A DNA stretch of 64,000 bases, taken from NCBI GenBank assembly GCA_002344125.1, contig DDTQ01000006.1, positions 124,001 to 188,000 on the forward strand, written 5' to 3'. This stretch comes from Ignavibacteria bacterium UBA2360 (GTDB lineage Bacteria > Bacteroidota > Ignavibacteria > Tepidaquicellales > OLB5). Of the stretch, positions 44,941 to 52,393 are shown piece by piece. How positions within the stretch are numbered: the first letter of the stretch is position 1; each line of letters starts with the position of its first letter. The notes below the pieces were generated by a model, which made no database searches, was not told where the DNA came from, and worked only from the letters and a program-made list of their open reading frames with translations. The position numbers and the translations under genes are program-made.

Positions 44941-45300
44941 ATGTTTGAACACTTCAAAACCAGGCTTGCCTCAAAAAAGGAATTCAGAACGAGATTATAC
45001 AAGTTCACACTGATAAGCTTCCTGATCTTTTTTATTTCGCTTTCCATAGGTATCCTGGGTTATCATTACCTGGCAGAGCTTGGCTGGGTTGACTCATTTG
45101 TGAACGCCTCTATGATACTGGGCGGCATGGGTCCGGTTGACCAGCTGAGAAGCAATGAAGCGAAAATTTTTGCCGGTTGTTATTCGCTCTTCAGCGGCGT
45201 AGCATTCCTTTCAGCAATGGCAATTTTTTTGACGCCGATACTTCACAGGTTCCTGCATAAATTCCACCTTGATACAGACAGTGAAGGGAATATTGTATAG
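44941..45300 (+). CDS. Two-helix membrane protein, ion-channel-like without a selectivity filter
   Basis: 119 aa from the ATG at 44941 (MFEHFKTRLASKK). A first transmembrane helix (FLIFFISLSIGILGYHYL), a re-entrant-looking stretch (SFVNASMILGGMGPVD) and a second helix (SLFSGVAFLSAMAIFLTPIL) mimic the TM-pore-TM layout of K+ channel pores. The TVGYG filter is replaced by ILGGMGP, so channel activity is doubtful. It is cotranscribed with the VOC and HAD genes: TAGTG overlap with the next gene. Confidence 0.7.
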   Translation: MFEHFKTRLASKKEFRTRLYKFTLISFLIFFISLSIGILGYHYLAELGWVDSFVNASMILGGMGPVDQLRSNEAKIFAGCYSLFSGVAFLSAMAIFLTPILHRFLHKFHLDTDSEGNIV

Positions 45301-45647
45301 TGAAATTCACCCTGAAAAAAATAATAATATTTACTCCGAATGTACCGCTGCTTGTTGAGTTTTATGGCAAATTGATAGAACCTGAAAGCGCTTACATAGA
45401 TGAAGATGGTAAGTGGGGCGAGGTAGTGAATGAAAACGTAAGTATTGCTTTTCATAATGGTAAAAAAAGATTCACCAAAGTAACTGATATTAAGCTGGTC
45501 TTCTATGCGCCGGATATACCCAAATGCAAAAGCGACCTGGAAGAACTTGGATATGAACCGGGTAAAATTTTCAGCAGCGGAGAAATAGAGTTTTTAAATT
45601 TGAGCGACCCTGATGGCAATATAATTCAGTTTTCTAACCGAAATTAG
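45300..45647 (+). CDS. VOC-superfamily (glyoxalase/bleomycin-resistance-like) protein
   Basis: 115 aa single vicinal-oxygen-chelate module. N-terminal IIIFTPNVPLLVEFYGKLIE, central IKLVFYAPDI and C-terminal EFLNLSDPDGNIIQFSNRN, the DPDGNxIxF ending being diagnostic. The GTG start at 45300 overlaps the upstream TAG stop. Substrate unknown. It lies 2 bp before the HAD phosphatase gene. Confidence 0.82.
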   Translation: MKFTLKKIIIFTPNVPLLVEFYGKLIEPESAYIDEDGKWGEVVNENVSIAFHNGKKRFTKVTDIKLVFYAPDIPKCKSDLEELGYEPGKIFSSGEIEFLNLSDPDGNIIQFSNRN

Positions 45648-45649
45648 AA

Positions 45650-46372
45650 ATGATAAAGACCGTTGTATTTGATCTGGATGATACACTGTTTGACCATCGC
45701 CATGCAAGCCGCGAAGGTTTAAGGGCGGTATGGAAGCGTTATACATGTTTCCATGAAATGACTCTTGAAGACCTTGAAAAGGAACACTCCGAAATACTTG
45801 AACAGATACATTTTTCACACGTTCTTTTCGGAAAAATGACAATTGATGAAGCGCGCGCAGAGAGGTTTAAATTCCTTTTTTTAAACCGGGGAATTGAAAT
45901 TGATTTCAACACCGCGGAAAACGCCGCGCAGATATACAGGCTGGCTTACCTGAAAAACCGGAAGCGATCAGAGGGGGCAATGGAAATACTTAAGCTGATG
46001 AAGAAAGATTTTAAAGTTGGCATAATTACTAATAACCTGATCTCTGAACAGGAAGAAAAACTGGATCACCTTGAGCTTAGAAAATACATTGACCTGATGA
46101 TAACATCTGAGGAAGCAAGAGTGGCTAAACCCGATGTGCAGATATTTAATCTTGCCTTAACCAAACTTGGTGCAAGACCCCAAGAGACTGTTATGATAGG
46201 GGATTCATGGGAGCATGATATAATGGGCGCGTATAATGCGGGAATGAAATGCATCTGGTTGAATCACCACAAAACGGAATGCCCCGATACAAAGATCGCA
46301 CTAGAAGTGCGCACATTGAAAAATCCCGAATATGTAAGATCACTTTTCAGTACACCGGGTTTTATAAAATAA
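45650..46372 (+). CDS. HAD-IA family phosphatase
   Basis: 240 aa. Motif I FDLDDTLFD with nucleophile D8 and acid D10, a helical cap (about 20-95), motif II-like ITNN, motif III lysine in ARVAKPDVQIF and motif IV GDSWEHDIMGAYNAG. It resembles the YjjG/nucleotidase branch; the substrate is unproven. Third gene of the channel-VOC-HAD transcript. Confidence 0.88.
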   Translation: MIKTVVFDLDDTLFDHRHASREGLRAVWKRYTCFHEMTLEDLEKEHSEILEQIHFSHVLFGKMTIDEARAERFKFLFLNRGIEIDFNTAENAAQIYRLAYLKNRKRSEGAMEILKLMKKDFKVGIITNNLISEQEEKLDHLELRKYIDLMITSEEARVAKPDVQIFNLALTKLGARPQETVMIGDSWEHDIMGAYNAGMKCIWLNHHKTECPDTKIALEVRTLKNPEYVRSLFSTPGFIK

Positions 46373-46390
46373 AACATTATTGGCAGCGTT

Positions 46391-46444
46391 TTTGCCGGTG
46401 AACCGAGAAACCTGTCAGGCAACACCAGCAAAGGGGAGAGCATG
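46391..46444 (+). ncRNA. GTCAGGCAAC-type structured element (copy 1)
   Basis: TTTGCCGGTG (46391-46400) pairs with CACCAGCAAA (46423-46432) with one mismatch. Inside lies GAGAAACC then TGTCAGGCAAC. The closing stem covaries with that of the element at 47332. It lies between the HAD gene and the lipocalin-like gene, about 100 bp upstream of the latter. Strand assumed from neighbours. Confidence 0.35.
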
Positions 46445-46547
46445 TAGAAAATCTGTTATCTTTATTTGCCGTAACTTGTTATTAAAACAACAATCCGTTA
46501 TTTTGTATTTTTCATCCACCAAAAATCCATAGAAAAGAGGCAGTTTT

Positions 46548-47060
46548 ATGAGAGCAGCAAAACTTACACGATTTGCAGCGGCAATTTTTTGTTTTGTGGT
46601 TTTAACAACCGGAATTATGGCTCAGAAGCCTGCGCCAATTAACAATGAAACAGTGAACATGCTGCTTGGCACGTGGGAATCAGAACCCTACGAGATGTTC
46701 GGCACAAAACGCAGCGAAACAATAAGCTACATGCTTGATATTGACGGGCAGTTCTTAACCGCGCGCGTTAACGGCAAAGATGAAACCGGATTTACGTACA
46801 CGGCTCTGATAATTTCCAAAGTGAATTCTGACGGCACGCTAACCGGCTGGTCTTTTGATGACTGGGGAAAAACCGGAACATATACCGGTACAACTTCAGG
46901 CAACACGCTTAACGTAAGCGGTTCAAGAGAAGGCGGAACAGACAACAGGGTTATTGAGGTCAACGGCAACAAGATGACAACGAAGGTCACTTTTAACTTC
47001 AAAGATAAAGACGGCAAAGATGTGACTGTAAGCCAGACGATAAATTTGAATAAGAAGTAA
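46548..47060 (+). CDS. Secreted lipocalin/DUF1579-like protein
   Basis: 170 aa with a signal peptide (KLTRFAAAIFCFVVLTTGIMA, cleavage near MAQ). The mature region has LLGTWESEPYEMFGTKRSET followed by repeated beta strands (GTYTGTTSGNTLNVSGSREG), as in small beta-barrel proteins of the DUF1579/lipocalin-like type. Function unknown. AAAGAGG lies upstream of the ATG and a terminator follows 64 bp downstream. Confidence 0.7.
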   Translation: MRAAKLTRFAAAIFCFVVLTTGIMAQKPAPINNETVNMLLGTWESEPYEMFGTKRSETISYMLDIDGQFLTARVNGKDETGFTYTALIISKVNSDGTLTGWSFDDWGKTGTYTGTTSGNTLNVSGSREGGTDNRVIEVNGNKMTTKVTFNFKDKDGKDVTVSQTINLNKK

Positions 47061-47067
47061 GATCATT

Positions 47068-47117
47068 AAGTGCCGTAACCAACTTTCAAGAAACGAAAGT
47101 CAGGCTATTGCACGAAT
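47068..47117 (+). ncRNA. GTCAGGC-type structured element (copy 2)
   Basis: GTGC/GCAC ends enclose the hairpin ACTTTC-AAGAAAC-GAAAGT followed directly by CAGGC, the layout shared with copies at 46391, 47332 and 26744. It sits just before a terminator, at the end of the lipocalin-like transcript. Confidence 0.3.
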
Positions 47118-47123
47118 TGAAGT

Positions 47124-47149
47124 AAGGCATCTTTTGAAGATGCCTTTTT
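47124..47149 (+). terminator. Rho-independent terminator after the lipocalin-like gene
   Basis: Stem AAGGCATCTT/AAGATGCCTT with a TTG loop and a T tail. Confidence 0.9.
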
Positions 47150-47331
47150 GATTCATTACCCCGTTGTTGGTGTTTTCACCAACAACTAAAATAAATATCC
47201 ATTTGCTGTTGATCAAACAGCAAAACAAGCGGGCAAGATCAAAAGGGGGTTTAAATTACTTTAATATCTAGAGTTTTACCATGTTCTTGTTCCTGATGGA
47301 CTGGTTTCTCGTTTGAGCAATATTATTAAAT

Positions 47332-47380
47332 TTTGTTGGTTAACTGTGAAACCAGTCAGGCAACACCAACAAATGGGAAT
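47332..47380 (+). ncRNA. GTCAGGCAAC-type structured element (copy 3)
   Basis: TTTGTTGGT pairs perfectly with ACCAACAAA; the inner hairpin ACTG-TGAAAC-CAGT is followed by CAGGCAAC. It shares GAAACC-x-GTCAGGCAACACCA with copy 1. Confidence 0.35.
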
Positions 47381-47436
47381 TGAGATTCCCGCTTTCGCGG
47401 GAATTGTGTTAAACAGCATCTATCATAAATTATGCG

Positions 47437-47444
47437 TATATTTG
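47437..47444 (+). promoter_or_regulatory. Candidate -7 box of the DEAD-box helicase gene
   Basis: TATATTTG matches TAnnTTTG; no TTG at 20 bp. Predicted start near 47449, leaving about 128 nt of leader. Confidence 0.4.
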
Positions 47445-47576
47445 TAATATAAATCGTGCCGCGCGTGCGGCAATCCGTGAGATATTCCTCTAGTTAAACT
47501 TCTATTTATCAGTCGTAATATTAACGAGACAATTCAGATTCCCCAAAAACGAGGGGATTAAACTAATTATTCAAAC

Positions 47577-49364
47577 TTGGAAACATTAAAATTCGAAGAT
47601 TTAAGCCTCTCCAAAGAGGTGACCAAAGCCGTAGCTGATCTTGGCTTTGAAGAAGCTACGCCCATTCAGTCACAGGCTATACCATTCCTGCTTGAAGGCA
47701 GGGATCTTATAGGTCAAGCGCAAACCGGAACCGGCAAAACTGCCGCGTTCGGCATTCCCGTAATTGAAAAGATCGACGCGGCTTCAAAACTTACGCAGGC
47801 AATAGTACTGTGTCCAACCCGTGAGCTTGCCATACAGGTAGCTGAGGGATTCAGCGACCTGCTTAAATACAAAAAAGGCATTAAGGTTCTGCCTGTTTAT
47901 GGTGGACAGTCAATAGAGCGTCAATTAATGACACTCAGAAAAGGCGTGCAGATAATCATAGCAACACCCGGCAGGCTGATGGATCACCTGGAACGCAGAA
48001 CGATAAAATTTGATAACGTGCATACAGTTGTTCTTGATGAAGCCGATGAAATGCTTAATATGGGTTTCAGGGATGATATTGAATCAATTTTAAAGCAGGT
48101 ACCAAAGGAAAGACAGACAATTTTCTTTTCAGCTACTATGCCTAAGCCTATACTTGATCTGACGAGGAAGTATCTTAAGAATCCGGAGCACGTAAAAGTC
48201 GTGCATAAGGAGCTTACAGTACCCAATATTCAGCAGTTTTATTATGAGATAAAGCCTAACATGAAGCTTGAAGTTTTAACCAGGCTGATAGATGTATCCA
48301 ATCCAACGCTCTCGCTTGTATTCTGCAACACTAAACGCACGGTTGATACACTTGTTGCGCATTTGAAAGCCAGGGGTTATGCCGGTGAAGCGCTTCATGG
48401 CGATTTAAAGCAAAGCCAGCGTGACAGGGTTATGGATAAATTCCGTTCGGGTAAGCTTGATCTGCTGGTTGCAACAGATGTTGCGGCGCGCGGAATTGAT
48501 GTTGATGATATTGACGCGGTATTCAATTACGATATGCCGCAGGATGAGGAGTATTATGTACACAGGATAGGCAGAACAGCGCGCGCGGGCAGGACCGGGC
48601 AGGCGCATACGTTCGTAGTTGGTAAGGAATTTTACAAGATAAAAGATATTGAAAGATATACCAAATCAAAGATAATGCGGATGAATCCGCCAAGCAGCGA
48701 AGATGTAGCGGAATTACGCACATCATCATTCCTTGATGAGATAAGGAAAGCTATCGGTGACGGCTCTGATCTTAAGAAATATGATCATTACATAGAAAAA
48801 CTTGTAGCCGAAGATTTCACTTCATACGAAATTGCGGGCGGACTGATAAAGCTGATGATCAAAAACGGCGAAGCCGAAAAGAACGACCTTCCGACAATCA
48901 GTGAATACGACAGCAGCTCCGATGGCAGACGTGACAGAAAAGGTGATAGAAAGCGCGGTAAGGATAGAGACAGAGGAAGAGAGAGGGATAGAGACAGGGG
49001 AGATAGACGTGAGCGGTACGGGAATGAAAAATCATACAGCAGGGAAAAAACATTTGGCAAGGATCGTGACCGTTCATCAGGCAAAGACAAACGGAAAGGT
49101 GATTTTAAACGCTCAGGCGGAAATATGGTAAGGCTGTTCATGAATGTAGGGAAGAAATCCAAGGTGGGCGCGGGCGATATACTCGGCGCTATCGCGGGTG
49201 AATCCGGTATATCGGGCAGTCAGATAGGCGCAATTGATATGTATGATAAATTCTCGTTTGTTGAAGTTGATAAAAAAGTTGCTGATACGGTTGTGGAATC
49301 AATGCATGATAATACCATCAAAGGTAACCGTGTATCCGTTGATTTCGCAAAAGATAGAGAATAG
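47577..49364 (+). CDS. deaD: DEAD-box RNA helicase (DeaD/CsdA type)
   Basis: 595 aa. Q motif TPIQSQAIPFL, P-loop AQTGTGKT (48-55), PTRELA, DEAD box in VVLDEADEML near 154, SAT, and the second RecA domain with HRIGRTARAGRTG. Residues about 440-515 are an Arg/Asp/Lys-rich linker (RDRGRERDRDRGDRR). The C terminus (about 518-595) is a DbpA/CsdA RNA-binding domain (VRLFMNVGKKSKVGAGDILG). Such enzymes act in ribosome assembly and cold-stress RNA remodelling. The start is TTG at 47577, since no ATG fits the conserved N terminus. Confidence 0.93.
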   Translation: METLKFEDLSLSKEVTKAVADLGFEEATPIQSQAIPFLLEGRDLIGQAQTGTGKTAAFGIPVIEKIDAASKLTQAIVLCPTRELAIQVAEGFSDLLKYKKGIKVLPVYGGQSIERQLMTLRKGVQIIIATPGRLMDHLERRTIKFDNVHTVVLDEADEMLNMGFRDDIESILKQVPKERQTIFFSATMPKPILDLTRKYLKNPEHVKVVHKELTVPNIQQFYYEIKPNMKLEVLTRLIDVSNPTLSLVFCNTKRTVDTLVAHLKARGYAGEALHGDLKQSQRDRVMDKFRSGKLDLLVATDVAARGIDVDDIDAVFNYDMPQDEEYYVHRIGRTARAGRTGQAHTFVVGKEFYKIKDIERYTKSKIMRMNPPSSEDVAELRTSSFLDEIRKAIGDGSDLKKYDHYIEKLVAEDFTSYEIAGGLIKLMIKNGEAEKNDLPTISEYDSSSDGRRDRKGDRKRGKDRDRGRERDRDRGDRRERYGNEKSYSREKTFGKDRDRSSGKDKRKGDFKRSGGNMVRLFMNVGKKSKVGAGDILGAIAGESGISGSQIGAIDMYDKFSFVEVDKKVADTVVESMHDNTIKGNRVSVDFAKDRE

Positions 49365-49389
49365 TAAGAATGAAGTAATTGAAACATGA

Positions 49390-49417
49390 AAGCCGTCTGT
49401 AGAAGACGGCTTTTTTT
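49390..49417 (+). terminator. Rho-independent terminator after the DEAD-box helicase gene
   Basis: Stem AAGCCGTCT/AGACGGCTT, 5-nt loop, then T run; 25 bp after the stop. Confidence 0.9.
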
Positions 49418-49443
49418 GTATGTGGTATTCCTGTCTGTCCGTT

Positions 49444-50505
49444 TCGTGCCACGAATATTATTGTCGTTAATCCATAGTAAACGTTTCATCAAGTAGATGT
49501 TGGGACTTTTAGTAAACTTATTTCGTGGCACGAATATCTTCTAATTTTTTGGATAAAAGATACTCGTTCCACGAAATGAGTTTCTATAGAGAGCAATGAA
49601 TACTGATATTGTTGTTTTCTAAGGGATAACTAGGTGGTCTTATTCGTGGCACGAGGTGTTATGTTTGTGGCACGAGGGGTTATGTTTTAATCAAGAATAT
49701 TATTTGAATTGTTAAGAAAAAATACTCGCCTGACTGGTTTTTCAGTTGCCACGAAATGAGTTTCTATAGAGAGCAATGTGGACAAATAAAAAAAGCTTTT
49801 AACGAGCTGGTTTGGTAGACTTATTCGTGGCACGAGGGGCAATGCTGGCGGCAAATGAAAGAACGTCAAGCAGAAAACATGAACAAGGGGTTGCAACCCC
49901 TTGTTCGAGAGCACTTGGGAAACTCTCGGGAAATGTAAAGTAATTCTTCGTGCCACGAATATAATTTTCGTTAATCCTTGGTAAACGATTGATCAAATAG
50001 AAGATGAGTCTTTTAGTAAACTTATTTCGTGGCACGAATATCTTCTAAATTGGAGGGTAAAAGATACTCGTGCCACGAAATGAGTTTCTATCGACAGCAA
50101 TGTGGACAAATAAAAAAAGCTTTCAACAAGCTTGTTTGATAGACTTATTTCGTGGCACGAGGTGTTATGTTTGTGGCACGAGGGGCAATGCTGGCGGCAA
50201 ATGAAAGAACGTCAGGCAGAAAACAAGAACAAGGGGATGCAATCCCTTGTTCGAGAGCACTTGGGAAACTCTCGGGAAATGTAAAGTAATTCTTCGTGCC
50301 ACGAATATAATTTTCGTTAATCCTTGGTAAACGATTGATCAAATAGAAGATGAGTCTTTTAGTAAACTGATTTCGTGGCACGATTATCTTCTAAATTGGA
50401 GGGTAAAAGATACTCGTGCCACGAAATGAGTTTTTATCGAAAACAATGTGAACAAATAAAAGAAGCTTTCAACAAGCTTGTTTGATAGACTTATTCGTGG
50501 CACGA
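49444..50505. repeat. Tandem array of three four-site TCGTGSCACGA units (copies A, B, C)
   Basis: Sites of copy A: 49444, 49523, 49564 (one mismatch), 49644. Copy B: 49948, 50027, 50068, 50150. Copy C: 50294, 50373, 50414, 50495. Spacings are 79/41/80-82 in each. Extra single sites lie near 49670, 49746, 49825 and 50171. B and C repeat with a 346-bp period, including a 26-bp palindrome at 49881-49906 and 50227-50252. The pair at 50068/50150 extends to about 23 complementary bp with an AAGCTT hairpin inside. No gene is present in this 1.1 kb. Confidence 0.9.
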
Positions 50506-50535
50506 GGGGCAATGCCAGGTTCCACGTTGATTAAT

Positions 50536-51537
50536 TTACTTATACTGAAAAATATATTGTTCGCCTTCGTTGAGTATCTTCAATCCTTCTGAATATGGTT
50601 TGGATATTGCGAGCCCGGTTGCGGAGCTTGAGCCGTATCTCTCGGCAAGATCTTTCAGCACATAGACGGGGATATTCGGGTCAGCGAAGTACTCCAATGC
50701 GCCGTAGTGGACCGGGATCATGTAATCAGCTTTCAGTTCATCAAATACTTTCAGCGCGCCAAGCGAAGCTACATGATAGTAGCTGCCATCTGTTTCACAA
50801 TCGCGGCAGGGTCCCACAGGAATAAGCGCAAGATCTATCTTATACTGCGTACCAAGATATTTATATGCAAATTCATCATAGGTAGTATCACCCGCATAAA
50901 ACACTGTAATGCCTTTGTACTCAATGATATACCCTGTACAGCCTGGGACTTTCCATGTGTAGCTGTCCATTCCATACCTGCCGCCCTGGTGCTGTGCGAA
51001 AACAGCGGTGATCTTCAATCCGTCAATTTCGCGTGATTCACCAATATAACCCAGTTCCTTTGAATTAGCCGTCTTAAGCCTTATCATATCCATATCATAA
51101 GAAGGCAGGTATTCTTCGGAGCCAAAGGGTATTACAAGCTTGGCTTTGGGGAAACGCTCATCAAGGTCTTTCAGGCTGCCAAGGCTCATGTGATCCATAT
51201 GCGCGTGTGAAACAGCAACAATATCAAGCTTGGGAATATTTTTCATATCAAGTCCGGCTTCAACCTTACGGAGCACGACACCGGATATTACATCCTCGAA
51301 TACAGGATCAACCAGTATTACTTTGTCTTCAATCTGCAGCAAAACTGTTGAGTGGCCCACCCAGAGAGCAGAGAGTCTAACGTTTTCCTTGATGGGATCT
51401 TTGATTTTGTTTTTAACTTTCTCAGGCTCGCCAAATATAGATTCACCAATACTTTTCATACCGACCCTTACAGGCCAGCAGCCGTTAATAGTTACGGTTA
51501 ATATTGTAATTAAAATTACAGCTAATTGTCTTTTCAT
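50536..51537 (-). CDS. MBL-fold metallohydrolase, probable lipoprotein
   Basis: 333 aa. Lipobox-like TINGC puts the lipidated cysteine at residue 20. Zinc-binding HxHxDH is seen in SHAHMDHMS, with further ligands in FAQHQGGRYGMD, FYAGDTTYD and IPVHYGALEYF. The pattern WVGHSTVLLQIEDKVILVDP resembles the NAPE-PLD/UlaG-like group. Substrate unknown. It begins 5 bp after the upstream beta-barrel gene stop, so both are probably one operon. Confidence 0.85.
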   Translation of the reverse strand: MKRQLAVILITILTVTINGCWPVRVGMKSIGESIFGEPEKVKNKIKDPIKENVRLSALWVGHSTVLLQIEDKVILVDPVFEDVISGVVLRKVEAGLDMKNIPKLDIVAVSHAHMDHMSLGSLKDLDERFPKAKLVIPFGSEEYLPSYDMDMIRLKTANSKELGYIGESREIDGLKITAVFAQHQGGRYGMDSYTWKVPGCTGYIIEYKGITVFYAGDTTYDEFAYKYLGTQYKIDLALIPVGPCRDCETDGSYYHVASLGALKVFDELKADYMIPVHYGALEYFADPNIPVYVLKDLAERYGSSSATGLAISKPYSEGLKILNEGEQYIFQYK

Positions 51538-51542
51538 ATTCG

Positions 51543-52124
51543 TTAAAAGTATTTCAAAAAGAAGCCGATATTATACCTGCTTCTTTCATCGAAGTTGTAA
51601 CTGAATTGCAGCCCAACAAATCCGAACAGGAAATATATCCCGCCTTCGGCTGACCAGTAACCGTTCTTTCCGGTTATAGCATCATTTCTGTGTGTGTATT
51701 TTCCGCCCAGTGAAAACGCCATCTTCTCACCATCGCCCTTTATGGGCAGGATTATTCTGCTGCCGGCGCTTATGCCGAATCGCGAGAGTCCGGAGTATTT
51801 GAATCCGGTCACGGTCCATTCAGGCTGCACGAAAATATCCATTGAGCCGGTGAATCTGCGAACGGGATTTATTTTAAAGAACTGCAGGGGAGTGGTGAAT
51901 TTGTTTGAACGGAATGATATGTTTAATGGAATCAGCTGCCACCGGAGCCCAAACTGAACTTTTGAATTTTTGCCGTCTGAATCCTGAAAAATAACAGGTG
52001 AGGGGATAATCTGCATCATAGCCCAGGAAGTGTACATTTTACTGTAATCGGTGCTATCCTGCGCGAAAATTTCAGTGCGTATAAATGCTGAAACGATAAG
52101 TAATAGTAAAAATGTTCTTTTCAA
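51543..52124 (-). CDS. Exported beta-barrel-like hypothetical protein
   Basis: 193 aa with a signal peptide (MKRTFLLLLIVSAFIRTEIFA, cleavage near FAQ). Alternating strands follow and the chain ends in YNIGFFLKYF, an aromatic outer-membrane-type terminus. TTG start at 52124; no ATG fits the signal sequence. No specific family was recognised. Confidence 0.65.
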   Translation of the reverse strand: MKRTFLLLLIVSAFIRTEIFAQDSTDYSKMYTSWAMMQIIPSPVIFQDSDGKNSKVQFGLRWQLIPLNISFRSNKFTTPLQFFKINPVRRFTGSMDIFVQPEWTVTGFKYSGLSRFGISAGSRIILPIKGDGEKMAFSLGGKYTHRNDAITGKNGYWSAEGGIYFLFGFVGLQFSYNFDERSRYNIGFFLKYF

Positions 52125-52321
52125 ATTGAAAACTGCTTTTTGGTGGATAGATTTAAAGAGTTTAATAGGAATATGGGGTTAAAAGTTTCTATATTTTTGT
52201 TATAAATTGTAAATTTTGGACGTCTTAAATGTTTTTCCCTGTCAAGTATAGATCCCCGCATTCGCGCCTGCCTGCTGCAGTCAGGGGAACGAGATATCAA
52301 CCGGCGATATAAATCATTGAA

Positions 52322-52352
52322 TTGCAACTTCTTTTAATTTTCGCTATTTTTG
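52322..52352 (+). promoter_or_regulatory. Bacteroidetes-type promoter of the E2 gene
   Basis: Exact TTG-N20-TATTTTTG; predicted start near 52357 with a leader of about 37 nt containing CACGGAGA. Confidence 0.75.
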
Positions 52353-52393
52353 TTAAATTCGTTAAAAAATTTAAATAATCACGGAGATTTATA

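Larger units (their letters stand above)
47061..47576 (+). promoter_or_regulatory. Structured intergenic region and leader of the DEAD-box helicase
   Basis: 516 bp without a gene. In order: structured element (47068-47117), terminator (47124-47149), perfect hairpin GTTGTTGGTG/CACCAACAAC (47163-47186), hairpin TTTGCTGT/ACAGCAAA (47202-47224), structured element (47332-47380), -7 box TATATTTG (47437-47444), and TCCCC/GGGGA (from 47541) overlapping the only SD-like GAGGGG. A leader of about 130 nt is expected; long leaders are common for cold-induced RNA helicases. Confidence 0.5.

Noticed and set aside
46391..46444. TPP riboswitch or SRP RNA
   Set aside because: The segment CCTGTCAGGCAACACCAGC resembles part of the TPP 3' half and SRP loop, but the CTGAGA/ACCC part of TPP and the GGAAGGAAGCAG of SRP are missing, and sister copies do not fit either.
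44650..50505. CRISPR array
   Set aside because: The repeats are only 11 bp, alternate in orientation, and the sequences between them are themselves repeated; no cas gene is present.
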